Below are positions 1-10,901 of a DNA stretch of 42,800 nt, one piece after another. Made by a program: the position numbers and the translations under genes. Positions within the stretch are counted from its first letter, which is position 1, and every line of letters starts with the position of its first letter. The notes beneath the pieces are model-generated. The model saw only the letters and a list, made by a program, of their open reading frames with translations. It did not search any database and was not told the DNA's origin. This DNA comes from Gnetum montanum (taxonomy: Eukaryota; Streptophyta; Gnetopsida; Gnetales; Gnetaceae), in assembly GCA_015680685.1 (NCBI GenBank), contig MNCI01008058.1, forward strand, positions 123,088-165,887, read 5' to 3'.

Positions 1-526
1 GGCAAAGTTGGCTGAATCTCTTTAAAGTAAGTCATTTGTAGTTTACACGAGACGTAATCGTTACATTTCTCACAACCGCATGCCGCAATAGCACACACAC
101 ATACTCACATTAACTACTGAGTTTATTTGGAGGTATCTGGGCCTTGGTGTTGCCAGAGACCAGCAGGCACCTAAATCTTGTTCGAGGACACTCATTGGCG
201 GTCGCATCCCAAACGGTCGCCAACAGTGGGAATGGATGCTGACGGTAGTTAATTTAGACTTAGCCATTAGTTAGAGTTAGTTAGCTTTCTTAACCCTTCA
301 CCTCATAGCATAGGAGATAAAACCAGAAAAGACCATAAAAATCATATACCTCAAACTTACTTAACCATACACCATGACAAACACAAGTAATTTTGGGAAG
401 ACAACAAATGATTAACCCCAAGTGTTCCATGAGGCGTGAAGGAATTTAGTCTGCGAAGTTCGACCGGATTGTGCATGCTACGCTCATTTCATATGGTTGA
501 GTGTAGGGGTACCTCGCCACTCATCA
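1..526 (+). mobile_element. Element D: 3' part of an Athila-like LTR
   Basis: This segment matches, in reverse orientation, the LTR-like sequences at about 4253-4700 and 5721-6100. Shared landmarks are a run about 300-420 (cttacttaaccata, then gggaagacaac) and a run about 480-526 (ttgagtgtaggggtacct, then ctcatca). The LTR ends in CA at 526 and a primer site follows at once. The 5' part of the LTR lies outside the window. Similarity was judged by eye. Confidence 0.65.
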
Positions 527-527
527 T

Positions 528-545
528 TGGTGCTGTTTCTGGGGA
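528..545 (+). promoter_or_regulatory. Primer binding site of element D
   Basis: TGGTGCTGTTTCTGGGGA directly follows the LTR end. It is close to the TGGCGCCGTTGCCGGGGA-type primer site known from plant Athila/Tat elements, with a few transitions. It fixes both the orientation of D and the LTR boundary. Confidence 0.7.
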
Positions 546-779
546 CTAAGTGTTTTTGCGCTGGATAGAACATAAGGGATATCACTCACAACATTGTGAG
601 CCTTACCGAACCTTTAGGTTAATCGAGATAAAAAATTTATATAATGGTAAATTAGCACATCGATAAAAATGCCTTCTTCTCATAAGAGCAACTCACCACA
701 TAAGGATCATACACGAGACAGTCGACAACATAAAACACATAAGCAAAATCAGCTAGTGCCTCAACAATATAAAATAACA

Positions 780-3440
780 TATACTCATCCCGATGAGTAT
801 ATCCCCAACTTTACCTTTATTCTCCATCAAGACGAATAGCTACAATGGAGAGATTTGCAAGGTAACATCATGTTACCCCTAGATCGATCAGTCCCTAACA
901 TGCTCTTTCGTGCCTTGGCATAGATTGGCATGCAAGAACTATTTGTTGAATATGTTATGGAAGATTTTGACATGAGGGATTACCATCCCACAAATGGCCA
1001 ATGTATGAGGGACTTAAGGTAGGAGAGTCAACATACTTTTTTAAAGGGAAAAGCCCCGCACTTCCTTAGTGAAATAGGAGATGAGGAACCCCTTATCACG
1101 GGTTCTTTAGCAAATGATATTCCCCCTCCTAATGATGGTGAGGAGGTTGGGTACCAAAACCTACGATCAACGATACATATCCCTGGTTCTGATGCCCGTG
1201 AACACCAACTTTTCACAGAAGGAACAACCACTCATGCTAAGGATGGGCACTTAGATCGTTATAATGATCAAGGCCGAAGCAGCAAAAGGAAAGGCAAGAA
1301 ACATCTCCATGGTGATGGTTCCCCTTCTTTTTCCCCTTCATCTCATCACTCATCCTCTCCTTCCACATCTGGGTGCAGCCACCATGAACATAAAGATGAG
1401 GATAAAGGTAAAAAGGACCAAAGACCTCGACGGGAAAGTCAAGAGAGAGGACAAGGGCAAGGATGTATGGAGAGTAGGGAACAACGTATACATCACAGGT
1501 AACATGAAAGAGATGATCATGATGAGCCCCTACTTGCAACCCGAAGTATGCTTGACATAACGAAGGCAGTGAGGATTCCCATAAGTCATTTAAAAGATAG
1601 TCGGATCAAATGTTTAGACATGAACAATATCCCATGATTTGAAGGGGAATACAATGCTAATTCGCAAAATCATTTACAGGCATTCCATGATGCTTGTGCC
1701 TTGTAGAATATAGAAAATGAGTGGCAAAAAATTAAGTTGTTCCCAAGGAAAATTACCAAGGAAGCAAAGAGTTGGTCCTAGTCCTTAGAACTGGAAACCA
1801 TCAGGAGGTGGAGTACGATGCTAGGACTGTTCAACAAAAAGTATCAAACGTACTCCAAAGTGTTCAATTTGCGTAAGTAGATCCAAGGCTGGAAACAAGG
1901 TACATATGAACCCTTGGTTGCTACCATGGCCCACTATTACACATTGTTACATCGTTGCCCAGGGCATGGATACGCTTAGCGGGATCAACTTCGCCACATT
2001 GTGGATGGGCTAAGGCATAAACTAGAAGAACCCTTGGAACTTATGCCCAAGGGAGACTCTCACAACTTAGAGCCCATGAAGTACATAGCTTGTTGGAACA
2101 AGTAGCAAAAGAAGAAGGTGAGCTACAAAAAAGAGAAAGTGCAGAAGAGTACAATCGCGATCCCTCCCTTCGAAAGAAGGGAGTGAAATTTTGTGATGAA
2201 GAGGATGAGTCACCACTCGAAGAGTTGGTGAACCAAAAAACCTTACTGATCCAAAAATTAACAATAGAAATAGTGGCTAAGGTAGATGACATATGGAGTT
2301 CCTTAGACTCTAAAATTGAAACTGTCTTAAAAATTGTAGAAGAGTCTAAGGTAGAACAAAGTAGAGATAAAGGTAAGAAAAAGTGGAGAGATTTAAGCCC
2401 TGCACATAACAAGGGTAAGGAAAAAATCACTAACTCTGATGTGGCTGTGGACTCCGACATAGAAGATGATGGTGGATGTGAGATCTGCCACTATGACCAT
2501 CCTAAGGGATGTTGCCCCATCATCTCACATCTACAGGAGTCTGGGGTGTATGCACTTAATCCAAGACTTAATCAACGACAAACACCCCGTAGGTTACCTT
2601 ATCCCCAAGGTAACCCAAGGAAGTTCCACCAACCACCAATGTATTATCCAAGTGAAACTCCACCACAACCCATCGGACAACATCAAAAGTGGTAGTACCC
2701 ACAGTCATGGGGGATGCCATCGTCAAAACATCAGGACCCTTACCAATAGCCTGACCCTTATGGATATTATGTGCAGTAGCCGATTTCTCCAAGTGACTCA
2801 ATGAGTCACACAACTTCCAACCATCACTACCAAGTTCGGAAGTACTTCAGAAGGACTCCTTCTTCTCCAGGAGACACTCCATATCCATACCATCCTCCTA
2901 ATCCATCCACACCTCTTCCACCAGTAGTAGTTCCCATAACACCTCCTACTCCAACAATGTAAGGGGAACTTCCTCCTCAACCATAGCAATGTCACGCTGC
3001 AAGAGCTATAAATATCCAACCTGCTACTGGTTCTGACAACTGTAAAAAGAGAAGACCTTACTTCAGAACTAAAAGCCTAGATAAACTCTCGCAACAACAA
3101 GCGGTTGAGCCCATGAACACTCCTCCACCATCTAACACTTCAAAGAACCCTTCCATCCAAAATTAGAGCTTAATGCATACGGTTATGTTGACGCATACCG
3201 TAACTAACTGGATCAAGGTAGGCCACCTTCCCAGGAAATTAATTGACCCTGGGAGTCCCTTAATCTATTTACAAATCACTGGGAATAAACCACATAGGGA
3301 TCTTCTTGACTCAGGTTCTAGAGTTAACTTAATTTCATGAGAGATGTATCATGCCTAGAACCTATCCCAACTTAAGAAGAGAAACATTCAACTAGAGCTG
3401 GTAGACCAATCCATTACCATTCCCTAGGGTTTTCCTTATA
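780..3440 (+). pseudogene. Element D: degenerate gag and start of protease
   Basis: A reading with many in-frame stops covers a low-complexity basic, Ser/His-rich leader (about 1030-1560). A gag core follows (about 1560-2080), containing NHLQAFHDAC, a tryptophan-spaced helical region and CPGHGYA. The open stretch 2090-2695 is charged and carries a zinc-knuckle-like CEICHYDHPKGC. After a Pro-rich segment, LLDSGSRVNLIS near 3300-3335 is an aspartic protease active-site motif (D-S-G). No RT follows: homology ends near 3440, where sequence in the opposite orientation begins. The gag core matches the ORF at 3392-3925 on the other strand, so D and E are related copies. Athila-like Ty3/gypsy assignment rests on gag layout and primer site and is moderately sure. 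Confidence 0.65.
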
Positions 3441-3925
3441 TCATTACGAATCCCATCCATGATATGGTACATTAGCCTCTCCATGGAGAATCCATGGCTT
3501 GGGCAATTATTTAATAAAGAGTAATATCTTTCTAAGGCCATGTCCAAGGGTTCATGTTGCCCTTGTTTCCACTCTTGGATTTGTCTCCTCAAGGCTGACA
3601 CTCTTGCATAGTTTTGATATCTTTCATTAAAGAGTTCTACCATTGTTGGCCAATGTAAAATTGATTTTGGTCTTAAGGACCTATACCATAATTTTTCTTC
3701 ACCAATGAGTGTCATAAGAAAGAGATTAAGTTTTTCCCACCCATTATCAATATTGTTCCATACACAAGCATCATGGAAGGCTTGTAAATGATGTTGTGGA
3801 TCTAAATCATAGCCTCCTGAAATTTTGGAAATGTTGTTTAAATCAAGCCTGGATAGATAGCTTTCCTTATGATGCCTGTGGAATATTTGAACAGCCTCTT
3901 GTATATGCATTAGGACCTTAGTCAC
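3435..3925 (-). pseudogene. Element E: gag core fragment
   Basis: About 165 codons read openly on the minus strand. The segment contains HHLQAFHDACVWNN, then W-spaced residues, ALRRQIQEWKQGQHEPL and LLNNCPSHG. This is the plant Ty3/gypsy gag core (retrotrans_gag family) of Athila-like type. It aligns with D's gag at 1640-2040 with fewer stops. It breaks off after HIMDGIRNDI, where plus-oriented protease sequence of D abuts. The start is not a real initiation site: the N-terminal gag lies further upstream (3926-4230), too decayed to read. Gag would form the virus-like particle; this fragment cannot. Confidence 0.7.
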
Positions 3926-4232
3926 CAGCAGGGGTTCATCGTCACTAGGTAGATTATGAGTTTGTAAGTAGAAACAATGTTGTCTTTGTTTATGTACATA
4001 GGAGACCCCTACATCAGATTGAGTACTCCAAACTCCAACTTCATCGTCATATAATTCATTAGTTGTCCAATGAATTGCCTTACTAGTTGTTTCATTATCA
4101 TAGTCTCATGAGAGAGACATTTTTGTGAAATTGTGTGTGACTTATTTGAAATTATTTCCTTCTAAAAGATATATTGTTAATACTTTGTTACAGTGATCTT
4201 GTATGATGTAACTAGTCTAAATAACTAGCACC

Positions 4233-4252
4233 ATCCTTGACAATGGCATCAA
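4233..4252 (-). promoter_or_regulatory. Primer binding site of element E (decayed)
   Basis: The minus strand reads TTGATGCCATTGTCAAGGAT right after the LTR end CCACTCATCG. It matches D's primer site at the same place relative to the LTR, with several transitions. Confidence 0.55.
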
Positions 4253-4963
4253 CGATGAGTGGCAAGGTACCCCTATACTCAACCATATGAATATGAGCTT
4301 TCACACACGATCAGGTCAAACTCCATAGATAGACTAGTTGTGGTATTTAGATAGTTACTCGTTGATCATAGTTCACTGTCTTCCCACCTAAACTAGTATT
4401 TCCTTTGTCATGTATGGTTTAGTCTAGAGTGAGGTGTATGATGTGGTCCTAAAATAGTGCTACTCTTAGAGGTAATGGAAAATAACTTTTATTAAGCTAA
4501 GAGGAAAAGGGTGAAGAGATTCTAAACTAGCCTAAGTGCGATGAGCATCCATCCCTTAATCATCCATACACATCTTGGACCTCGTGTACTCCCACTGGGA
4601 TTACTAAGTGCATGTCCTAGGTACGCTACTAGGATACCAAGTAGTCACACTTAAATGCTCATGATTAAGTTGTACTCATTCCACATTTAATAATAGGTGT
4701 AGGAGAGGAAGGTAAAGAGATATTAAGTAAGAAAGCAATAAATAATAGTTAAACTAAGTGAATGCTGCAATGATGAAGTAATCTCGATATTTATTTCTGG
4801 TCATGTACATATCCAAGTACGTCACACTCGAATAAAGGTTCCATACAATTACAATTATCACACTATGGGCATGCACTGGGGAAAGGGTTGAGAGAAATTG
4901 AAACTGACAAAATGATCCTTCTCTAATACTAATTTTTCCTATTACTTTCCCATGTCCCACATT

Positions 4964-4975
4964 GTATATTTATAG
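4964..4975 (-). promoter_or_regulatory. TATA box of LTR E
   Basis: The minus strand reads CTATAAATATAC, a good plant TATA box. A similar box lies in the equivalent place in LTR F (6441-6452). Confidence 0.55.
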
Positions 4976-4999
4976 GCTCACATGGGAACCACAATATCA

Positions 5000-5135
5000 C
5001 ATATTCGATATTGCTAGCCAGGCTACGATATTGAGTACTTGATATCAGGGGTTTAATATCAAGACTCATCAAACGTGATATCTTGTACTTGATATCAAGG
5101 GTCCAATAACAAGGGTCCGATATCAGCATTGGAAA
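5000..5135. repeat. GATATC palindrome array upstream of the LTR E TATA box
   Basis: At least five GATATC or ATATC-type sites occur within about 135 bp (for example acttGATATCagggg, gtGATATCttg, ttGATATCaaggg, ccGATATCagc). They lie just upstream, on the minus strand, of the TATA box at 4964-4975. Confidence 0.6.
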
Positions 5136-5260
5136 ACCATGATTTATCACTTTCCAATTTATAGAATAATCACAAAGTGATATATTAATTAATTTAATTA
5201 AACTATTTCCAAAACCATTTTTGACATGAGAGGAAGGGTATTTGCACCAAAGGCCATGAC

Positions 5261-5720
5261 CCTAATTGCCAATGTAACCTTGTAGAGTTTACAAGAAATC
5301 AAGGCCATGTAATTCATAAATTGTAGCAATGCATAACAAAATCAACATTACACACACATATCAAGATATGATCAAGATTATTCATGTATAATTCATTATT
5401 CCTAAAAATCTTCATTCGTATGATAAAAGAAACTTAAAAGAGAGTATAATGGTTTTACCAATCCATGTCTTTCAATTAATGTAGTAGTATCTTCTTATAA
5501 GAAATATATATCATCATAATAAAAGTGAAACAATCTTATGTTATGTCCAAATGTATATACATATACACACATGCAACACATACAAATACACTAATAGGAA
5601 ATTAGTTATATTAGAGGAAGCATAAGAGATAGACTTAACTAAACCTTAGGAATCTTCTTGGAGAACTTATTATTATCTTCTCTCACACTCATAGGTCCTA
5701 TACTTTTTTCCTTTTTCTAG
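5261..5720. other. AT-rich stretch without recognisable features
   Basis: No coding pattern, repeat or LTR end was recognised here. It may be the U3 start of LTR E plus flanking DNA between two independent insertions. Confidence 0.4.
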
Positions 5721-6440
5721 TGTGATGAGCGATGAGGTACCCCCTACACTCAACCATACAAATACGAGCATTTCACACATGATCTAGTTGAATTTCAAAG
5801 ACTAAGTGCTTATGCACCCTTGTGGAACAATAATAGGTTGGTTGATCGTTGTCTTCCCAAGCTTACCTATATGTCACAATTGTATGGTTAAGTAAGCTTA
5901 AGGCATATGATTTTTATAGCTTTTATGTTTTTATGTCCTGCTACTAATAAGGGAGGAGAGAGAGAGATAACTAAGTGACTAATTTTACTTAACTACTGAT
6001 TAACTAGGCTTTAAACTAATCCTAACACCAGTATCCATTCTCACTTGCCATACACATCCTAAACTAATGCAACACTACTGGGATTACCAAACGCTAATCA
6101 TTACCGGGTTACCAACTGTTACACGCATGCTCGAAGTGATTGTACTATGTGTGCTAATCACATAAATATAAAGTGCATAAAATAAAATAAATGCATAAGA
6201 AAATAAAATAAAATAAATGTGTAAGAAAACAAATCTCAAGTGCTACAAGGATGAATCAAAGAGCTCATCTTTATTACTATACACAAGGTGTGCTCAAGTA
6301 CACAATGCTTGAATAAAGATCTATCCACACTTAGACCTCCTGCTGCAGGCACTTGGAAAATACTCTAACTTTCAAACAAACTACAAGAGTTTTGCTACTT
6401 GAATGCTACAAGAATTCCTTTCCAATTGGGTGCCTAAGCA

Positions 6441-6452
6441 CTGTATTTATAG
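6441..6452 (-). promoter_or_regulatory. TATA box of LTR F
   Basis: The minus strand reads CTATAAATACAG. The long palindrome array lies immediately upstream of it. Confidence 0.55.
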
Positions 6453-6466
6453 ACTTGGGACAACTA

Positions 6467-6725
6467 CTCTAATAATTAGAGTAACTTCTTGAATAATTAG
6501 AATAACTGCTCCAATAATAATCACTCTAATTATTAGAGTAACCACTTCAATAATAATTACTCTAATAATTAAAGTAACCACTCCAATAATAACCACTTTA
6601 ATTATTAGAGTAACCACTCTAGTAATAATGACTAATAATTAGAGTAATCACTTTAATAATAACTGCTCCAGTTATTAGAGTAACTACTTCAATAATAATT
6701 TCTCTAATAATTAGAGTAACCACTT
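6467..6725. repeat. CTCTAATNATTAGAG palindrome minisatellite in the LTR F U3
   Basis: About seven or eight units of 30-37 bp repeat the near-perfect palindrome CTCTAATTATTAGAG (or CTCTAATAATTAGAG), each followed by taaccactycaataataa. The array fills U3 from the LTR start to the TATA box. Confidence 0.85.
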
Positions 6726-6730
6726 CATCA

Positions 6731-7256
6731 TACCCCCATGACTAAATGAAAACTCGTCCTTGAGTTCCTCACAAAATATTGGGAAGGTATGGGATTATTA
6801 ACTAATTGACAAGTGACAGTAGAATGGGATGACAAACTCAATGTGCCTAGTGAATGGATCAATAAGCATTTAGGATGCTCCAATTTCAGTCCATCCTGAG
6901 TGCTTCCTCCAAGCCTAGTCCATTATTTATATGATTGCCATCTACACACAAAAGACATTCACAAATGAGCAAGGATAGATAATCCATGATGTAGTTGATA
7001 CCTTGCCTCAATATGAAGCACATTGGTTGAGCTGTGGTTATGGCAGAAATTGGTTCAGAGATTTATCACTAGCAACTACCCAAGGTGTAGGGGTTAGGTA
7101 ATTAGTAAAATGGAAAAAATTAAAAATTTTGTGCCAGGGCCCCCATGACTAAGAGCGAACCTCCGGTAGCTATAAGATGAAAAAATATGAGGAACAAGAA
7201 AGATGGGAAACAATAACGATGAAAATTCCAATAAAATAGATGCCATGGATGGGGAT
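6731..7256. other. Sequence before LTRs F and G, with purine tracts
   Basis: The minus strand contains two similar stretches, cttagtcatgggggccc (7135-7152) and tttagtcatgggggtatg (6728-6748), the second abutting LTR F. They look like two polypurine tracts or a duplicated 3' end. No protein domain was recognised; nothing else is evident. Confidence 0.35.
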
Positions 7257-8054
7257 TGAAACACCCCAAAAAATTCAAAGTCATTCTCGCTTCAATAGGT
7301 CCTACAATTCGCGCAGCACTATGGTAGTTCTTTAGGAGGAGAACACTCTAAACTCAGGTTGGCCAGTTCGGAAAATTTTCTACTTTGGGCGAAAATAGGC
7401 TCCACGGATCATCCTGCCTATCCACCCAAGTAGTGTGCTAAATCGACAACCTGATCAGAAATAATGCACGGAGTTAACAGTAGTGCTTAGGATGCATGAA
7501 ACAGTTTGGCAAGTTTTCTAAGTCACGAAGTCTACTACGCTACGTGACGCCCCACTATGTAGCGTAGGAAGCTTCAGAAAATGATCTTAAAACTTAGTGC
7601 TATGCTATGCTGTGCTGTGCAGCATAGCCTAGCATAGTAAAAAATACACAGTCAGTTCCCTCGCCCAACTCCAAGAACTTCAGTAATGTCTCCTTCCTTT
7701 AGAAAGCGGCAGACCATGTCTACTGCTACGCTACACTGAGCTACATGGTGCAATGAGGCGTGGAAATTCTGTGGAAGTGACAAAAGGCAACTCAAAGGGC
7801 AAGACCCACAATGCAGGAAGCAACGTTTGCAGGTTGAAAAAGTTTTCACGACTAAGGCCAGTCGCTACGCCATGCTATGCTATGTAGCGTAGCATAGCGT
7901 AGCAAGCATGCAACACACATGTAGCAAGAGGCGCAACAAGATGCTACACAACACCAAGCATGCTACACTACAAAGCATAGCAAAGCATGTAGGTGGTTGT
8001 GTGACATCAATGCACTTCACCTAATTGGATCATTAGCACATGTCCCTAGATGCT
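7257..8054 (+). mobile_element. Partial LTR G, cut by element A
   Basis: The plus strand starts TGAAACACCCCAAAAAAT after a purine tract (ggatgggga). This start resembles that of LTRs A and C (TGAAACACCACAAAAAT on the minus strand), so G is probably an older relative in opposite orientation. It carries its own palindrome array and stops where LTR A begins at 8055. No TATA box is clear before the break. Confidence 0.4.
7525..7985. repeat. CTACGCTAC / GTAGCGTAG inverted repeats in LTR G
   Basis: CTACGCTAC at about 7530 pairs with GTAGCGTAG at about 7559. GCTACGC at about 7862 pairs with GCGTAGC near 7897. Runs of gctatgctatg and agcatagcgtag lie between them. These are CpG-containing palindromic words clustered in a presumed U3. 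Confidence 0.6.
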
Positions 8055-8244
8055 TGTACCGTCCGAAATCATCGGTCTCTGGCTGGAAGGAAACAGAGAC
8101 TGGGAGATACCCGGACACACACAGTAGACCCTACCTTCGCTTGAGGGCAAGCTGGAATTAATCGAAGGCAGAGTACCCTGACTGGTCCACACGCGGATCA
8201 GGCAAGGATTTCCCCAAATGTACACTGAGGTGCTCTACGCTGGG

Positions 8245-8345
8245 TTATATGTAAACGACATAAAAGATGTAAAACAGAGCGTAAACAGCGTAATTGATGT
8301 AAATAGAGTGTAAACGTAAAACAGTGTAAACAGTAAACATGCAAA
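8245..8345. repeat. GCGTAAAC-type word array in U5 of LTR A
   Basis: Repeated gtaaac words (agcgtaaacagcgtaa, gtgtaaacgtaaaacag) form an irregular short-period array. The same array occurs at the same place in LTR C. Confidence 0.65.
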
Positions 8346-8635
8346 AATTAATGCAAAATTGTAACTGATTTTAGGAATGTAGCAATATTACAGCAAAATA
8401 AGAGTTACCATGCACTGGTCTAATGAAGTTGTGACTTTGACACAAGGTGGATGAATAGCCCCGGTGGATGCAGGGATGACTACTGGCTTAAACTGCAGGC
8501 ACAACGTAGACACTGTATGCTCAGCGTATAGGGTTGAGGTCCAACGTACAGGGTTCTCTACTCTGGTTCTTAGCATCTCTATTTTTCTCTCTAGTTTGCT
8601 CAAAATTTGCCAACCCCGATCTAATGAAAAATTAG

Positions 8636-8647
8636 GATTTTTATACA
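8636..8647 (-). promoter_or_regulatory. TATA box of LTR A
   Basis: The minus strand reads CTGTATAAAAAT. It is positioned like the better TATA box of LTR C (28628-28637), downstream of the palindrome array. Confidence 0.5.
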
Positions 8648-8734
8648 GGTTTAGACGTTAGACTCGGGCTGGGTGACACGTGGCACGTTGACCAGGTGTG
8701 AAAGAATAAAATTTACAAGTGTACAACATGTTAC

Positions 8735-9165
8735 ATCTACTGGGTGTATACGCTAAGCGTATACGCTGTATCTAGTGGGCATAGACTCTGGGCGTATACA
8801 CTGGGAGTGTACGTTGGGCATGCCGGGCATATACGCTAGGCGTATATGCTGTGGATGCTGGGCTTATGCGCTGTGGATGTTGGGCGTATACGCTAGGCGA
8901 ATGCGCTGTGGATGCTGGGCGTATACGTTGGGTGTATACGCTGAAGGTTGCTCTGTTCGTGTGAGTTGCTACCTTGTACCAAGTCTTTCTCTGCAGTGTT
9001 GTCTCTACGCCGTCTTCGGGGATTGCATGTTGGGCGTATACATCAGTCGTACCTGCTGAGTGTACATGTGAGGCGTGTATGCTGGGCGTGTATGTCGAAG
9101 GTCTACGCTGGGCATATATGCTGGAAACATGATCTTGGGCGTATACACTGGAAATGCATACTTAG
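8735..9165. repeat. GCGTNNACGC palindrome array in U3 of LTR A
   Basis: About 15-20 copies of GGCGTATACGCT or variants with one decayed arm recur at 15-30 bp spacing. They form a block ending about 90 bp upstream of the minus-strand TATA box. Many CG words show TG or CA decay. Confidence 0.85.
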
Positions 9166-9378
9166 TGAAAACTAAGTATGTTGAGCTCCAAAGTTGCCAT
9201 TTCTGATAGCAGATGTCGCCGTTGTCGTCTATGGGTCCCAAGGACCTGCTTCTTGTTGAGTTCGACTCTGCTTGAAGCTATCTGTGAGGTCCTCAAGCTT
9301 CAGTCATGCTAGGGAATATCATGACTTAGCTCGATTCTTGTTGGAGAAGTACTAAACTCAAAATTTTGTGGTGTTTCA

Positions 9379-10395
9379 TTGGCCCCTCTTTGTTGACGCT
9401 TGGAGGAATCGACCCAAGAAGCGTTGACAAAGAAGTGCAAAACACCACAAGCAACTTGATAGAGACTTTGTCCTTTTCCACCTGACTAGATGTCATCACA
9501 CAATGTTTAGTAATACATAGGATCGGGGAGGTGAAATTTGTAGCTAGATAGGGAAATGGAGATTGTGGAAATTCGAGAGAAATTAAGGTTGTGCATGGTG
9601 AAGGGGATGTTTTGATGTGTATATGGATCATGCTGATCTTTGTCAATAGCCATTGTTTAGCAAACTCAGAATCAAAACATGAGATGTGCGTTCTTTGGTG
9701 GAACAAGACTCTTTGTTAGTGTCCAAGAGGCCTTGTTGGCAAAACCAAAGCCACGTGATGATGTGTTGCATTCTTTGGAGGAACATGACCCTTGTTTAGT
9801 GTTTAAGGGGGAACCTGTTGGTGGAGAGCCAAAGCCACGCAACGGGATGGTTCTTGATTGTTTTAGACCTAAGTGTTTAATTTCGAAGCAACTATCATCC
9901 CGTCTCATTTTTTTTGTTTTTTTTTTTGAGTGCTCATGCTCAAATGCCATGTTGTGGGTTGTAACCGCTTAAGAATGGCACGATATGCAATGGTATGTTC
10001 GATGCTTCAAGCTGAACTGGATATGTTTGGGGTGTAACCAAGTATAAGGTGTTGAGAGATAGCTAGGATATGAAACGGGGGATGTACTAATGAATGGTTT
10101 AATTTAGTCTAGTCACATGTGCTGTAAACAATGTCTCACCTTGCTGCTTATGATGAAGTGCATTCTTGTATGAACACCTCTAAGTGTCATCCTGCAAACA
10201 CAACTCCAAGAAGACAAGAAAACCATGAATGAATAAGCAAGCTTAGACTTAAATAGTGACTGATGAAACAAAGCCACTAGATGAGATGTCAGGCATTGGT
10301 ATATGGCTGGCAGCAATGTTGTTAGGATCGGCCGATGGTGAGCGATGCAGCGATTCTAATGATGTTTGAATGCAGCTATAGATTGAGGAACTAAA
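9379..10395 (-). other. Element A: 3' UTR
   Basis: This region lies between the LTR and the hairpin array. It contains a two-copy direct repeat of about 85-100 bp (ttctttggtggaac...ccaaagccacg, about 9690 and 9768), a T-rich tract (9908-9928), and a conserved block at 10120-10230. The same parts occur in element C in the same order (29440-29600, 29622, 29800-29900). A minus-strand stretch near 9380-9470 can be read as LLGSIPPSVNKEGPMKHH in both elements, but no longer ORF is conserved, so I do not call a gene. Confidence 0.5.
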
Positions 10396-10404
10396 GATGA
10401 ACTT

Positions 10405-10895
10405 GCCAGTTTATAGTCTTAGCGAACTATCATGGGTTAGTTTTATGTCATGACCCATTGGACATTTCCCGTTTAGCATCGTGGAGGACAGTGCATTGCC
10501 AGTTTCTAGTCTTGGCAGACCGTGGAGAGGCAAACCAATTTATAGTCTTAGCAGACTCTGGTGAATGCAACTATGGCAGTTTACTGTTGTACTAGACGGG
10601 TGCTAGTTTATTGTCATTGCAGACATTGTGTGGTATCAGTTTATCGTCGTGATGCCAGGACGGGCTGTGGTATCAGTTTTAAGTCATGATCCAGGACTAT
10701 TCTATGATATCAGTTTACCACCATGATTCCAGGATGAGCTATGGTATCAGTTTTAAGTCATGATTCAGGACAAGCTATGGTATCAATTTTAAGTTATGAT
10801 CCAGGACTATTCTATGGTATCATTTTACCGTCATGATTCCAGGATGAGCTATGGTATTAGTTTATAGTCATGATCTAGGACTCGCATGTACCTGA
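10405..10895. repeat. AGTTTA hairpin array, element A 3' UTR
   Basis: About a dozen units consist of AGTTTA plus a short stem-loop, for example AGTTTATAGTC-TTAGCG-AACT, then GTC-ATGATTCCAG-GAT. The last six units are a tandem repeat of about 36 bp (tggtatcagttttaagtcatgatccaggac). The same array lies at the same place in element C. Confidence 0.8.
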
Positions 10896-10901
10896 CTATG
10901 T

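Larger units (their letters stand above)
4253..5260 (-). mobile_element. Element E: 5' LTR (upper boundary uncertain)
   Basis: The lower boundary is set by the primer site. The region shares order and sequence blocks with LTR F about 1.47 kb away: the ggtacc..actcaaccat block, tcccactgggattac (4588) versus ctactgggattacca (6086), and the gcttgaataaag block near the RNA start. The upper boundary is an estimate from F's length of about 1 kb; I could not see the TG end. Confidence 0.5.
5721..6730 (-). mobile_element. LTR F, about 1.0 kb, with both ends visible
   Basis: On the minus strand it begins TGATGAAGTG (6730 downward) and ends GCTCATCACA (5721), the TG..CA ends expected of an LTR. A purine tract (catgggggta) lies just before the TG, as for a polypurine tract preceding a 3' LTR. 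Internally it parallels LTR E. No primer site follows the CA end, which fits a 3' or solo LTR. Confidence 0.65.
8055..9378 (-). mobile_element. Element A: 3' LTR, about 1.32 kb
   Basis: On the minus strand it starts TGAAACACCACAAAATT at 9378 and ends CGGACGGTACA at 8055. LTR C (27799-29138) has the same ends and about the same length. A purine tract (aaagaggggccaa) precedes the TG end. U3 holds the GCGTATACGC array, then a TATA box, then U5 with GCGTAAAC words. I chose the upper end from the TG/purine tract and the C comparison; homology with C continues beyond it into the 3' UTR, so the boundary needs a proper LTR search. Confidence 0.6.

Noticed and set aside
7652-7849. Small cysteine-rich minus-strand ORF (65 codons), possible secreted peptide
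   Set aside because: It lies within the presumed U3 of LTR G, has no convincing signal peptide or conserved spacing, and has no second copy to compare.
8775-9241. ORFs on both strands through the GCGTATACGC array (peptides rich in YTLGVYA or PAYTPSV)
   Set aside because: The 10-bp palindrome array reads openly in several frames on both strands. The peptides are a by-product of the repeat, and the region is a U3 promoter.
9379-9706. Minus-strand ORF sharing LLGSIPPSVNKEGPMKHH with 28951-29241
   Set aside because: The shared peptide reflects nucleotide similarity of the 3' UTR and LTR boundary. The frames diverge on both sides and no start or domain is conserved.
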